This document shows, one piece after another, positions 1 to 11,621 of a stretch of DNA of 64,000 nucleotides; positions within the stretch are counted from its first letter, which is position 1, and every line of letters starts with the position of its first letter. The notes under the pieces are model-generated. The model was not told where the DNA came from, did not search any database, and saw nothing but the letters and a program-made list of their open reading frames with translations. The stretch comes from Harmonia axyridis. Its lineage: Eukaryota > Arthropoda > Insecta > Coleoptera > Coccinellidae. Made by a program: the position numbers and the translations under genes. The stretch covers positions 10,046,501-10,110,500 of the forward strand of contig NC_059504.1 in NCBI RefSeq assembly GCF_914767665.1, written 5' to 3'.

Positions 1-175
1 CTTTCAATTCGTATAAACCCTTAGCTTATGTAAACAGAAGAAGAGGAATAAGTCGACCAGAGTCATATCAGGGAATTACGGTAGCTATTCGATGAAGTTT
101 GATGAGTTTTCTACCCACAACTGAACTTTTCAACGATTTCCTTTGGTACAGGACACGAAATTCAATTTGCAATAT

Positions 176-1113
176 ATTAGGTCAACAACTTTGCCTCCAC
201 CGTTTTGCAATAGATGGCTGTAGCGGTAAGTGGTAGTCTAAATAAATAGATCATAGATGTCATAAAAGAAGTTCAGGTATTTGTAAACATAACGCCATCG
301 AAATATGAGTCGATTTGTCTGATGTGTCTGCATAATGAAGTTATTCTCGATTAAACATGTCAGCTTACGAGCCAAATTCTAGTCTTTTGCGGGAGGTTTT
401 AATTTTCTGGTTTAATATGAAGAAATCTGCGGCTGGGGCTCATCGAATACTCTACAATACCTATGGTGAGGCCGCTATTAGTGAAAAAACGTGCCAAGAG
501 TGGTTTCAACGCCTCAAGAACGGTGATTTAGACGTAGAAGACCAGCATTGTGGTGAAAGAGAGAAGGTTTTCGAAGGTACAGAATTGAAAGCATCACTTG
601 ATCAAGATTCGTGTCAAACGCAACAAGAATTGGCAGGTTCATTTCGAGTTGCGCAATAAGCCATTTCAAAACGCTTGAATCATGGGAATGTTGATTCACA
701 AACAAGGAAATTGGGTGCCGTATGAGTTGAAGCTGAGAGATGTTGAATGGCGTTTGTTTGCTTGTGAACAGCTGCTTGCAAGGCAAAGATGGACAGGATT
801 TTTACATCGCATAATCACTGGAGACTGTAAATGGGTTCATTACGATAATCCAAATCGTGGGGATATCCCGGCCATGCTTCCAGGTCGACGGCCAACCAAA
901 TATTCACGGTTCCAAGGTCATACTCAGTATTTGGTGAGACCAGCTCGACGTAGTGTATTATGACCTGTTCAAACCGACTGAAACAATCACATGCGATCGT
1001 TATCGAACGTAATTAATTCGTTTAATACTTTGAACCATAAATGTATAACCAGTTTTTTACAATAAAGCCTCAAACTTCAGAAAAAAACGGTGGAAGCAAC
1101 GTTGTACGCCTAT
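176..1113 (+). mobile_element. Internally deleted mariner element (family A, copy 1)
   Basis: A Tc1/mariner-superfamily element with matching terminal inverted repeats at about 176-206 and 1084-1113; both ends share the core cttccaccgttttt or its close variant. The interior carries the N-terminal and middle part of a mariner transposase, then jumps at about 1010 straight into the 3' tail with its AATAAA-like signal, so the catalytic C-terminal half is missing. Motif layout resembles mauritiana-type (Mos1-like) transposases. A second copy of the family lies at 20191-21225 on the minus strand. It cannot be autonomous. Confidence 0.8.
357..1010 (+). pseudogene. Mariner transposase fragment, frameshifted
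   Basis: The reading frame starts at an ATG at 357 and gives about 100 residues of the mariner paired-like HTH region (KKSAAGAHRIL, WFQRLKNGDLDVED). After a stop at 657-659 it continues in another frame from about 682 (MGMLIHKQGNWVPYELKLRD, then a degraded TGDEKW-like segment reading TGDCKW). The first catalytic motif has Glu changed to Cys, and the second and third acidic residues are absent because of the internal deletion. This is a dead transposase inside the element at 176-1113. Confidence 0.8.
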
Positions 1114-1248
1114 GTGGTCATAAGTATGTTCTTAGTTTTTAACAGATATAATAAGGAAGTGAATTCATTCAACATTACATTATATTTGTCATAAACATCA
1201 TACTATCATCAGAAAAAAAATAATATGTGTATCTGATAAAATGGAAAA

Positions 1249-2061
1249 TCATAGAGCTTTATTCTTGAATTTTTTTGTAGTCTTTGATTTTTCCTCGAAA
1301 TTTTTCGACATCCATTCGATGCAATAATAATCTGTTTCCGTTAAGTGTTCATTCTGTTCTCCACTTCTATTTTGCTTGTCCAAATCGTGTAAAGATTTCC
1401 CAGAATTTTGTATACAATCAACGTTTTCTTTGCTTTTCTCACCTTCCCCTTGAGACTTCGCTTCCCTTTTTTTCGCAGACTTCGATTTCATTTTATGTTT
1501 AGAAGACATGTCTAATTGAGGCTCTTGGATATTCTTCAATCTCTCCAAAGCTTTCTTATCCAGATCTAAAACAGCGTTCTTTCTGGATGAAGTGTAATTG
1601 ACAAGTTTTGATCGTTTCTTCTGCTTGCTAGTGGGCAACTCGTTTAGCAATTTCATGCTATTCTTAGTGTTACTGTCATTTTTTTTGACGAACTCTGTTT
1701 CTTCCACAGGAACGAAAGTTATGAGAGATACATTACTTTTCAAGAGAAGCTCTGACTCCTCCATAAGCTGACGCACTGTCTTTAGATTTGCTTCTCTCAT
1801 GGGCATGGTTGGCGCATACTTCTGCAATAACCTTATTTGTGGTATTTTGAATTTGGAGTGTTTTGAAGAATCATCGGCGATCATTATTGGAAATTTTGGA
1901 CTTTGAATATAATAAAAATATATCTTGACTGATGTCAAATGGTGACACTGAATTATAAATCCGCAATTTGTAATTTGATTATTCGTTCCATTTTTGTGTA
2001 CAGTGGCGACAATATGTTCGAACTGAGCCTTAAAATGGCGAATGGAGCGGGGCTTTACCAT
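1249..2061 (-). CDS. Hypothetical lysine-rich protein, intronless
   Basis: An uninterrupted 270-codon frame starts at an ATG (2059-2061). I do not recognise the product. The first 80 residues are mixed and hydrophobic in part (VKIYFYYIQSPKFPIMIADD). The rest is charged and lysine-rich, with a block around residues 185-215 dominated by Lys, Ser and Glu, and probably disordered. No signal peptide or clear transmembrane segment was seen. The stop codon overlaps an AATAAA polyadenylation signal (AAT AAA GCT CTA TGA), which supports a compact 3' end. A TCAGTTCAGTTC initiator-like stretch lies 20-40 nt upstream of the ATG. It could be a single-exon gene, a retrocopy, or the last exon of a longer gene. 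Confidence 0.5.
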   Translation of the reverse strand: MVKPRSIRHFKAQFEHIVATVHKNGTNNQITNCGFIIQCHHLTSVKIYFYYIQSPKFPIMIADDSSKHSKFKIPQIRLLQKYAPTMPMREANLKTVRQLMEESELLLKSNVSLITFVPVEETEFVKKNDSNTKNSMKLLNELPTSKQKKRSKLVNYTSSRKNAVLDLDKKALERLKNIQEPQLDMSSKHKMKSKSAKKREAKSQGEGEKSKENVDCIQNSGKSLHDLDKQNRSGEQNEHLTETDYYCIEWMSKNFEEKSKTTKKFKNKAL

Positions 2062-5000
2062 AGAACTTAAGAATACGATAGACTGAACTGAACTGACACT
2101 CCGTCGAAATTAAGATTATTAGGCCTGATAGATTTGTATATAAAACATATTTATTCAACTGAAAAATAGCAAGTTACAGACATTTCAATCAGTCCGATTT
2201 CTCCCTATCTCCCACCCTTATTTGATGTCGTGAAATCGAAAGTGATAATTCAAAATGATACAGAATTTTTCAAGGATTACAGTGATGTTATTTCATTCAT
2301 TTCTCTAGTCGACGATAGCTATTACGCCCCCTAGCGGTAGATGTATGAACTCGAAAACAATTTCCAGTGTGTTTTCTTGTCGGTACACTTTAATAGTAAA
2401 AATTTTTACCGCAAGTCTCTACGATGAGTGAATCTTGAGATATAGCCGCTTTCCTCGTTTATTTGCCCACCCTGTACAATAACTACTCAAATTTTCATGC
2501 CAAATTTCAGAAGAATTATATCATCAGAACCATAGAATTTTATTTCAAATGTACGAGCACTCAAAATTGCTGCTCAGGGCTTTTTATAATTTTCATTTTA
2601 TTTTCATCATAACACAACTTTCAGTTTCTTCATAACTTTGAAGGAACGAATAGTAAATAAAATCTAAAAACTGATAAAATAGCAGTAGTGAAATCCACGA
2701 ATATTACTACGTTATTTGTCCCATTTCAATGAGACATCATATAGACGTCCCGCAAATAGAAACGGTCAAGTTCAAGCATCATATAAATAGATTTTTAGTT
2801 TCGACATCCCAGGAAAGAAACTATGTCACGAACGAAAATATAAAACAGTTTCATAAACACGTGTATCTTTTTGTAACACTAACAGCAGTTTTCCATTAAA
2901 ATCCAATTGAAAAATGTGAATGAATTGATGATTGGTTGAAATTACACAGTTATCTAACACTACTGAATTCACTTTTGAAAGAATATTGAGGATATTGATA
3001 AAAGTGATAGTGTTTTTGTATGAACACGTAATTTTTAGGGTACTCTTGAGAAGTATGAATATAATTACAAATGTTCCATAGCTACACATTAATCAAAATA
3101 ACTCAGCTAAGAGAAATGGATCAAAAAAAGATTAAATAAGAACACAACGTAGATGAAAATTCAACAAAAAAATATATCCAATTACGTCAACGTCATTCAT
3201 ATTCTGCATAATCAATAACTTTTTCAATGTATAATATGGATATCCACTTCCTTCGATATTTCTTATCCTCGATCTTCAAATAAAGAAGTATTGAATAATT
3301 TTGACATTAAGATATCTGGACCAACATATTTCAGTCAGCAACCAGTTGATAAATAACTGATATTTGTGACAGAGGGCAACAAACTTATTTTACTCGGAAG
3401 CAGCTTGACAAGATATTGAAAGAAAGTTAGGAGACAACAGACTCGATAGAAATACCCAAATGACGTTAATTCAAACAGAAGTGGATGTCTGGTTTCCCAT
3501 CCAGTGTGGAAAATCGATAAACGGAAAACGGAGTAGGGAAGTGATTGCCAGAGTGAATTTACAAGAAGGAAACAATAAAGAGATTATTGGATTTCGGAGG
3601 AAAATTTATTTTAACGTTTTCAACAAATGAAATGCTACCACAGGTCTACTTGATATCCATAGACATACCGCCTGTTGAAAAGAATTGAAAGAATGCAAAA
3701 AATTGACACGAAAATTTTAAAGTAATTCAGAATATATTAAATCGTTAATTTTTTTATATCAGATATAATTGCATCAATTCTTCTCCTTTTAATGAAAGAT
3801 TCGGATCAGGGAGGTTGTTTCGGAAACAAACGATTACAAAAACGAGATAACTACCCTGCTACCACCACTATTTTCGCATTTTATGGCTCAATAAAAACTT
3901 CAAATATCTGGAATCTAAGTCGTTGAAATTTTGCCAAAAAGCTAATGCACTATTTCCGTATTCAATTGGTCTGAACTCATTGTATCATCCCAGTCTACTT
4001 TTCTGTCCTATTTCAAACGTCAAGGATTTTTTCACTAATTTAAATCGGCAGATTGCCTCCCAAACATATCGGTTTCACTCACATATTATTATCTTCACAA
4101 TTTTCACTTGTAATGTTATGTTGACTCGATGATAGATTTTTTTAATTTTGTTCATTCTTTCGTACAATGAATGTTGAAAGTTCAATTTAATTATTGAAAT
4201 CAATTCTTTCAATTACCACAACACATGCTGATATATCATAAAAAAAATTATCTCGCAGCTGAGTTTCAACCCTTAACGTGGAAGTTTTCTGTGAAGCCAT
4301 ATAAAAACTATTTGTGGGAGAACGTAATTTGTTATTTAGTATTACTTTAGTCCCCCCCTAGCTCGAAAACACGATTTATAAATATTTAAGTCAGAAAATT
4401 GAGGCTTCAAATATGAAAAATTCTCATCTTAAACTACTCAGAATCATAAAATTCAAAAGTTATGTTCCACCCAAAATTCCAACCCCAACATGTTCATGCT
4501 TGATAATTTACGAACTGCATATCTAGCTGACCTGGTAGAAGTTTTCTTGCTATCATAAGAGAATATATTATTTAATAATTTGAAGTAAAATGAGATGAAA
4601 TCAAATTCTCCAGTTACAATAAGTATTCAAAGTGAAAAAAATTCCAATGGTGTAATCATTAGTTTTTATCGCAATTAGTTTTGAAGTTATTATATAAACT
4701 TATGTTTTTTTAATTGTAAACCATATATAGTAATGCCTGTAAAAAATGAAATCTCTTAAATAGAGTTTTTCTTCTTCAAAAATGTATATGTAACATGATT
4801 TTCATAAATCTATAAAAATCATAAAAAGTTTCAGTTTCACACGGCAAATCAAACAAGCGACTACCTATGATAATCTGTGAATTCCGGATTTAACACCGTT
4901 AGATTTTTTCCTTTGGTCACATTAAAAGAACAACAGTTATCAATTTGAGAATGTTGTTCAGTTTTCTTGATTTTTTCAGTTTCCCAGGGAAATTTTCGGA

Positions 5001-5961
5001 ATTTTTCTTCCATAACTTCATTCTAGGTCCTAGGAGCAATTAGGAAAAAATAAATAAGATAGGTTAAGCGGTTTTTACGTAATGATTTGACATAGCAAAA
5101 AAAACCCTATTTTTATATATTCAGATATTCAAGCCGAATACAATTTGTTCTAGTTCATTTTGTCTGTCTAATTATAAATTTTCAAGCTGAAAGTTCAGAG
5201 AAGAAAATCGGGTTTAAAAAAATATTATGAACCATTTTCCTCTGCCGAAAATAGAAAGGTAAAGTAACGTTTCTTCACGGTTACATTGTATATTTTTATG
5301 CTTTGAGCTGAAAGGTACGCTGAACCATAAAGTGTAAGTGTAATGGGAATTCCTTCTTCTACCACACTCGGCTGATTGGTTTTACCCTTATTGTTTACAT
5401 TATACATGTCGTAATGAATGAAACAGACCATTGCAGGCATACACACAGGCGTTGCTCACATTTGGCCATGTTATTTATTGCCCTATCCCAGACTTGAACT
5501 TCTGAATTCCACCGAACCCTATTGCTATATGTCTTGTGACGTGAGGTGAAAGCAATGAAGCCCGCTGAGTCGAAATCAGTTGAGAGTGAGAAACAGGGTA
5601 GCAGTGAAATTGCATCATTAAACATTTTCCAGCATCGTTGCCGGACTGTGCATTTTTTCCAAGTTTTACCATAAAATCAATATCGACAATTGGTTGACGA
5701 AGTATTCACATGTCTTGAATTTTGTGTTCGATTTCGAAAAACTGTAATAAAGTTGGTATCTAATTGCATACGGAGATATTTTTTGAGTTAACAAACCACG
5801 CCAATTTTTAAAGAATTAATTTGCTCTTATAAGAAAGAGCAATACAAAAAACTGTTAACTTCAAACAATGAAGCAGGTGTTGATAAATCTCAGTATTAAT
5901 AGAGGAAATGTGAACAAGGACACGAATAAAAACCTCTGCAAAAACTCTGTCTCCCCGTATA
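2062..5961. other. AT-rich intergenic DNA without recognisable genes
   Basis: Nothing coding is supported here. ORFs on both strands are short and lack protein-like composition. At about 2190-2480 there is a higher-complexity stretch containing cgccccctagcgg and ending in caccctgta, which looks like a dispersed repeat, but I see no second copy in the window. The segment at 5350-5670 is less AT-rich and has overlapping minus-strand ORFs of 65-76 residues that resemble no family I know. Confidence 0.5.
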
Positions 5962-6407
5962 ACAGGCCAATTGAAAAGTCCCGGTCTACCATAGTAAAAC
6001 ACATTTTTTCGGCAAAATTCGATTTTATTATTCAACATAGTTGCCTTCGAGGTCGATTCAACGATTGTAGCGATCTTCACACTTTTCGATAACATTTTTG
6101 TAGTACTATTTGTCTTTCGGTTCAAAATAGGCCTCAGTTTCGGCGATTACTTCTTCATTGGCGCTAAAATTCTTTCTAGCGAGCATTCTTTTGAGGTCTG
6201 AGAACAGGAAAAAGTCGCTGGGGGCCAGATCTGGCGAATACGGTGGATGCAGAAGCGATTTGAAGCTCAATTCATGCAATTTTGCCATTGTTTCTATTGA
6301 TTTGTGACACGGCGCATTGTCTTGATGAAACAGCACCTTTTTTTTTCTTCAAATGGGACAATTTTTTGAAGATTTCATCCTTTAAACGATTCAATAATGC
6401 TATATAC
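5962..6407 (-). mobile_element. 3' fragment of an irritans-type (Himar1-like) mariner
   Basis: The minus strand encodes the C-terminal catalytic part of a mariner transposase: HQDNAPCHKS (second Asp), then HPPYSPDLAPSDFFLFSDLK (third Asp), ending in DRYNR and LEGNYVE-like residues with an AATAAA nearby. The terminal inverted repeat at about 5962-5990 (ggccaattgaaaagtccc) matches the ends of the element at 16428-17640. The 5' two thirds are missing beyond about 6407. The C-terminal end is broken by a stop near 6107. Confidence 0.8.
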
Positions 6408-6869
6408 TTAGTCTGTTCCTAAGAAGATTGAAACCTGGAACTTTTTTTGAAGGCTCAACAATTAAACTTTTATTGAAGATATTACAAGAATTCCATTCCA
6501 AACGCCAATTTCATTAGATTTGAGTGAATAGATCATTTCAATCACGCTGTGCAAGAGGATTTAGAAACAGTTTGACAAATGCATCATTTAGAGACGTTCA
6601 ACCGCTCATAAACTAAATATTGAATTACCTTAGGTAATTTCGTATCATCTTCCTCTTATGACTATCAATTTGTAGTGCGTGTGTAACTGCGCAAACAAGA
6701 AATATACATAATACTACAAATTGGATTGGCTTCTATAGATCATTCGGATAATTGGAACAGAGATTTTGGGTTATTCATAGCGAAGAGCATAATTATATTC
6801 AATTACTTATTTCAAGTCATTATACACGTGCAGACCCAAGGAGGCTTTGAAGTTTTTCGATCAAACAGA

Positions 6870-7720
6870 AATGATGAACTAGTCAAAGGAATTTTTTATT
6901 AATATTGTGTTGCAGCACTCCTATTAGTTTGACACTCCCACACCTTTCTGGCATGGATTTCACAATGTGATCGATTTCCTCCTAGGCAAAATGTGATCAT
7001 ACCGTGGAGCTTCTAGTATTTATGGAGGATTAGCGAATTGATTCGGTCTTCTACCAATCATCTCCCACACATAATAGATGGGCGAAATGTCGGAAGATCT
7101 GGGTGGCTATGACAAAATATTGACGTTAGCCTCCTCGAAGTGCTGCATGGAATGCCATTGCAATGAGAGGACGGGAATTATCCTGTGGAAAAACACAAGT
7201 CCTCCAGCTATTGATGAAATGGGAGTATATAAATATAGGTATTCATATTTCCTCACTTAAATGCCTCCTGAGACATGCTTTCATAAGTAAGAACACCCCA
7301 TACCATAACCACTACAGTGAGGTGCACATGATACTCGACAAAAAACTGCACATTGTGACATTCTCCACGTCTACGTCTGACCATTATGCGATCATATTGT
7401 ATTCACAAACATAATCAGGATTCCTGATTCAAGACCACTCTATTCCATTTCATGTCCCAATCCAGTTGCAAGGTACACCACTCCAAACGTTGCTGTTGAT
7501 GATGAGCCATCAGTGGAAGATAGGATCAAAAGGACTACAAATCCAAAGCTCTGATTTGATGGTTAATTGTCTGAAGAGTTACAGAACGTCTTTCGTTTCA
7601 AAACTATCGTTTGGTTATTGATCTTGTACCTGAGTATCAGTTTCTTAATACCATAAATCGAAGATGGCTTTCCTGGACCTCATTTGTTTGTCTTGGCTGT
7701 CTACGACGTTCTTTACTTTC
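6870..7720 (-). pseudogene. Degraded Tc1-like transposase
   Basis: Read on the minus strand in shifting frames, this stretch retains Tc1-family landmarks in order: a HQQQRLEWC...LDWDMKWNRVV block (about 7420-7530), the second catalytic motif as QDNSRP (about 7165-7185), DISPIYYVWEMIGRRP (about 7040-7085; family form DLNPIEHVWD) and EEIDHIVKSMPERC near the C-terminus (about 6930-6990). Several stops and frameshifts interrupt it. Terminal repeats were not identified, so the boundaries are approximate. Confidence 0.65.
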
Positions 7721-9419
7721 TTTAGACCAATACTGATTTCTGAACAGTCATATTTAAGGAATCTCTAGTCAGATTTTTCCAATAACAAACTCAACTGCGA
7801 CATTCGAAATCCAAACCTTCCCTGAAAATTTCAAATTTCTAGGTTGTCCCTTTTGAAAGTTATCGTGATTCCGGCCATATGGAAATAAACGTTTAAATTG
7901 TGGAACCAGGGTTTTTGATTCTGAAATATGACTCCACAGTTATATAAATAGTACAGATCCTCAGATTTCCATATCATAAAAACTAACCTTGATTCGTCAA
8001 TATGTAGATTTCATTTAATCAATTCTAGACTATATATCGATTGAAATCAAGGGGAAGTATTCAGAACTAAATCACTTTCAATTACTGAAACTCGTATTTC
8101 GAAGTAACTCAATTAAATAATTAGTTAGTGTTCGCTTTTCGATTTATTATATTTAATACTGTATAGGTTTGTAATCCCCTGGATTTTCTTAATTGACGGT
8201 TTGTAATGAAGCAATGTATAGGGCAGATGATGGTTATAACTTTCGAGTCTGTCGATGCTACACGGAATTTTGTAATCACTTGGACGCATAAAATATTTGG
8301 TCTGCCATTTGAATACTCCCCTTCGAAAGTTAAGAGGAGAAAATATTTTTAAGGAACTTTGCAATTCATCATGAAAAATAATTTCAAGCTGAACAAACTG
8401 CAAGCAAGACTAAAGACAAATTGTTTCAATTCGAAATAAGATAAGCGCATCTTTATGTGTATCATCGATGTCGGGAATACATTGAACTTATTATATACAC
8501 TTGAGACTCATTGAAATGAAGCAATCAGCAATCTGGAATTGAACAAACGGTCTCATTGTAACAGAGACATTCCAGCAGTAATAATGATGCTGAAAATTTA
8601 TTTCGTGGTGTTTATTGTGGTGAAAGAATGATAAAATTCCCATAATTTAGGGTTCATTATCTTCGAAGAACTGTTAACCAAACTTAATTGAAGAAAATGC
8701 GGTATTGATGGTCAAAATAATTCGTATTTAATCAAACAAAGCAGTCCAAGATGATCCAATATGATAATTGTTCCTAAAAGCACAAATATAAAATCCTCAA
8801 ACATTTTTACATATGAAAAAAGAAGTGAAATCATATAAATACATATGAAAAAAGAAGTGAAATCAATTGGGCCCTTGGAGACCACATAACTGTATATAGG
8901 TATATGGCATCTCCAATTTTTGTAATTGGCGCATGAATGAACTTCACATCAGTACTTCCCTCATTTCTTTTTTTTTATTCTTCTTGAATTTTTTAAAACT
9001 CTTATGATGCTATCAGCAAGAGACTTGAAACTGTTCTTTTTTATATGGAGGCAAAATTTCAACTCGGTCGGATACGTTGTTACTGAAATATTTGTTTTTT
9101 CTTCGAGATTTTGCTAGAATTTTTTATGGTTCTGATAATGCTATACCAACAGGAAATTTTGCACTCAGATTTATATGGTTCATTCTATACATACATATTG
9201 AGCTCAATTGGATTCGAAATCAGAAAAATATTGGCTTTGAATTGTTATTTCATATCAACACCTGAAATCTAAACTCTCTCTGTTTTGTATTCGAGGAAAT
9301 ATTGGATATTTTTCATAAATATTCTATGGTTCTGATAATGAGATCAACATAAAATCTTGCACGAGGTTTAAAGTTGTTGTTCTACATCCAAATTCACATT
9401 TTCATTTCGATCGAATTTT
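7721..9419. other. Intergenic DNA with diverged repeat fragments
   Basis: No gene is supported. A 92-residue minus-strand frame (8125-8403) begins at TTG and matches nothing known. The stretch at about 8925-8975 (gcgcatgaatgaacttcac) recurs with changes at about 43210-43260, so it is a dispersed repeat. The blocks at about 9120-9200 and 9320-9390 share ttttatggttctgataatg-like and attttgcac-like phrases, suggesting diverged units of another repeat next to the long-TIR element that follows. Confidence 0.45.
8809..8865. repeat. Direct duplication of 25 bp
   Basis: Two perfect 25-bp copies (8809-8833 and 8841-8865), each beginning acatatgaaaaaagaagtga, are separated by 7 bp. It is a small local tandem duplication or a repeat-mediated footprint. 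Confidence 0.85.
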
Positions 9420-9945
9420 CAGTTAAGTTTTTTCTCATAGCATCTGCAATTCACAAGATATTTGACTGAAATTTGGCATAGATATTCCAATTCAGAATTT
9501 ACATCACGTAATTTGCCAATTCCGGTTGAAAATCTACAGGGCGATATTTCTTTTGAAACAGTGGCAGTTTTTTTCCTCTAGAACTGTTTTTTGGTGGACC
9601 ACTGGTAGTCTTAAACCTGCTACCGATTTCAAAAACCAAATTTCAAGCAATTATCTCTAAATCCTCGGGCAGATTCGAATTATCATAAAAATCAAAGTAA
9701 TAAGCTGTGATGAATAAGTTAATTATTAGTTTTGGTGTTTATTTTTCCGATATCTACCAATGATTCATAAAGATTCGATAAAATCGTATAATCATCACAA
9801 AAAAGTAGGACTTCAAGAAACACCCTGTATCTAGAAAACAACGCCTTTTCGACCCATGTTTAAAGGGCTATTCATTCTTAAAATTATGCATGGAATTTCT
9901 GTTTGTACCTTCAATTTAGGAACACTGTGTTCATTCATATTCAAT
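9420..9945 (+). mobile_element. Long-TIR non-autonomous element (family C), 5'-truncated
   Basis: This segment aligns along its length with 51995-52567: ttctcatagcatctgcaatt, ggtggaccactggta, ccaatgattcataaagattc and a right end of caccctgtat...caatttagga occur in the same order and spacing. The left inverted repeat is absent, replaced by other repeat sequence. There is no coding potential. The full form of the family is seen at 51858-52567 and, inverted, at 36458-37105. Confidence 0.8.
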
Positions 9946-10754
9946 CAGATCGGATTTGTAATCACGAAAATCTTGGACATTTCATTTCCAATATTCTTCT
10001 TGATTTTTCATGGTTTAAATGATGTAATCAACTTTAAATTTTGCACGGAGCTTCAAATAATTGTTGGCTGGACTGACAGAATCGAATTTGAAGGAAGATT
10101 CATCATCAATGAATCGAGCTTTATCGTTTGGGACCATTCCTGACTCAAAATTTGAAAATACAGGCTTTGTGACAAAATGATAGGTGAAGTTTTAGATACG
10201 AGCGCTCATAAATGTTAAACATTTGTTATTTTCAAATCAATAAAACATTTCCCTTCTTAAGTGTATAGACTTTTGTAGAAATAAAACGAAAAATAAATTG
10301 ATCCACATAAATCCAATTCAATTTTGAATTATAAATACGGTTTACGGTTATGGTTTGGTTAAGAGTTAATACGAATTTATGCAATGCCTTATAAAAATAT
10401 ATTCAGTGTAGTCCATTCTGTCAACAGTGAGTACGTGATATATTGTGACATGCTTTCTTATGTTTTGAAATATCAAATGCACTCTAAGAAACGCTATTAG
10501 AACAGTTATTACTTTTATGAATTTTCGTTATATGGACCTTGTGAGCTAAATATTTATAGACCTTTATGTATATTTATTCCTCAACAGTTATTTTAAATGA
10601 TTTAAATTGGTGTTATTATTGTTAATTGCTGAATCTACTATGCAAATAGAGTATTATTCTTAATAAATGTTATCCAAGAATATTAAAAGAAAACGAACGA
10701 ATATACATAGAAATGCCGAGCATGTAAACCTCGTCACAACATCATCTATCAAAT

Positions 10755-11345
10755 CTAATTAGAAGCGGAGAACAATGGGGAAAGAACCCTCGGAAAAACT
10801 CATCAAACAAAACGACCTACCGCACTTTTTATCCACTCGAAAAATCCCCGGCGAAAACCTCCTTCAAAACCTCCAAAACCAGCGTCGGAACGACCGCGTA
10901 AAAAACTTCAACACACTACTGAACACAGCCCGTACCCATTTTCAGAACGAACACACTAAAACTAAGCGTGTATTTAATTCTAGACGTACAGAGATGAGTA
11001 AGCGTCGAGTAAGCGTGGTCATGACAGGCCGGCCACCGTCGCGGCGCCCGTAGACGCGGCATCGAAGAAGACGTAAAAATCGGGGGCATGTCGTTTCTTA
11101 AAGCGCACAACGCGCGCACGCCCCAATGTCAATTCGAGTAATACTACTTCCTATGTCGATATGTGTGGGGGTGCTTGCCGCCTAACTTTTTAGTCTGGAT
11201 GCTTTTAGTGGTGATATTTCACATTTCACCCCCTTCTCGGTGAGATATTCGATGAGCGAGCGTAGCCGTGTGTGTAACTAAGGCTCATTATCGCATTATA
11301 CGTGTTAGGTAGAGGCGGACGCGTATATGGTGTATAGTTTGGTGG
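10755..11345. other. CpG-rich segment of unknown function
   Basis: The stretch stands out from the surrounding AT-rich DNA by GC content and many CpG dinucleotides (ggccggccaccgtcgcggcg, gcgcacaacgcgcgcacgcc). A 92-residue Arg/Lys-rich plus-strand frame (10775-11053, ATG start) is present but resembles no family I know. It may be a promoter or first-exon region of a gene outside the window, or a foreign repeat. Neither strand shows a convincing donor site tied to a coding exon. Confidence 0.4.
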
Positions 11346-11407
11346 ACGTCAAAAGTATTGGAACCATTCAGAATACCTATATGGTTAGGGAAATACAATA
11401 CAGGGTC

Positions 11408-11560
11408 TGTAGACAGATTCCTGGGATCATTTCAAGGAAAAAAGGGAACCTATAGATGTGGAGCCGCAAACGTTTTCTTTTTTTCGAGATACAGGGTGTT
11501 AAACTTTCATTTTTCTCATAACATCTTCCCTTCTTGGGATATTTAACTCTCAACCTGACC
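11408..11560 (+). mobile_element. Left-end fragment of long-TIR element (family C)
   Basis: The sequence from about 11408 (gacagattcc...aaacgttttctttttttcgagatacagggtgtt...ttctcataacatct) aligns with the left inverted repeat and first interior bases of the family C copy at 51858-52567. The rest is missing, and a DUF4817-type transposon begins at 11622. Confidence 0.55.
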
Positions 11561-11621
11561 TTAGTCAGATCAGAGGATGACAGAAGTTGAAATTCGTAAT
11601 TGTACTTCAAAATTCATGTAA

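Noticed and set aside
8125..8403. Minus-strand ORF of 92 codons
   Set aside because: Starts at TTG, no family resemblance, no promoter or polyadenylation context.
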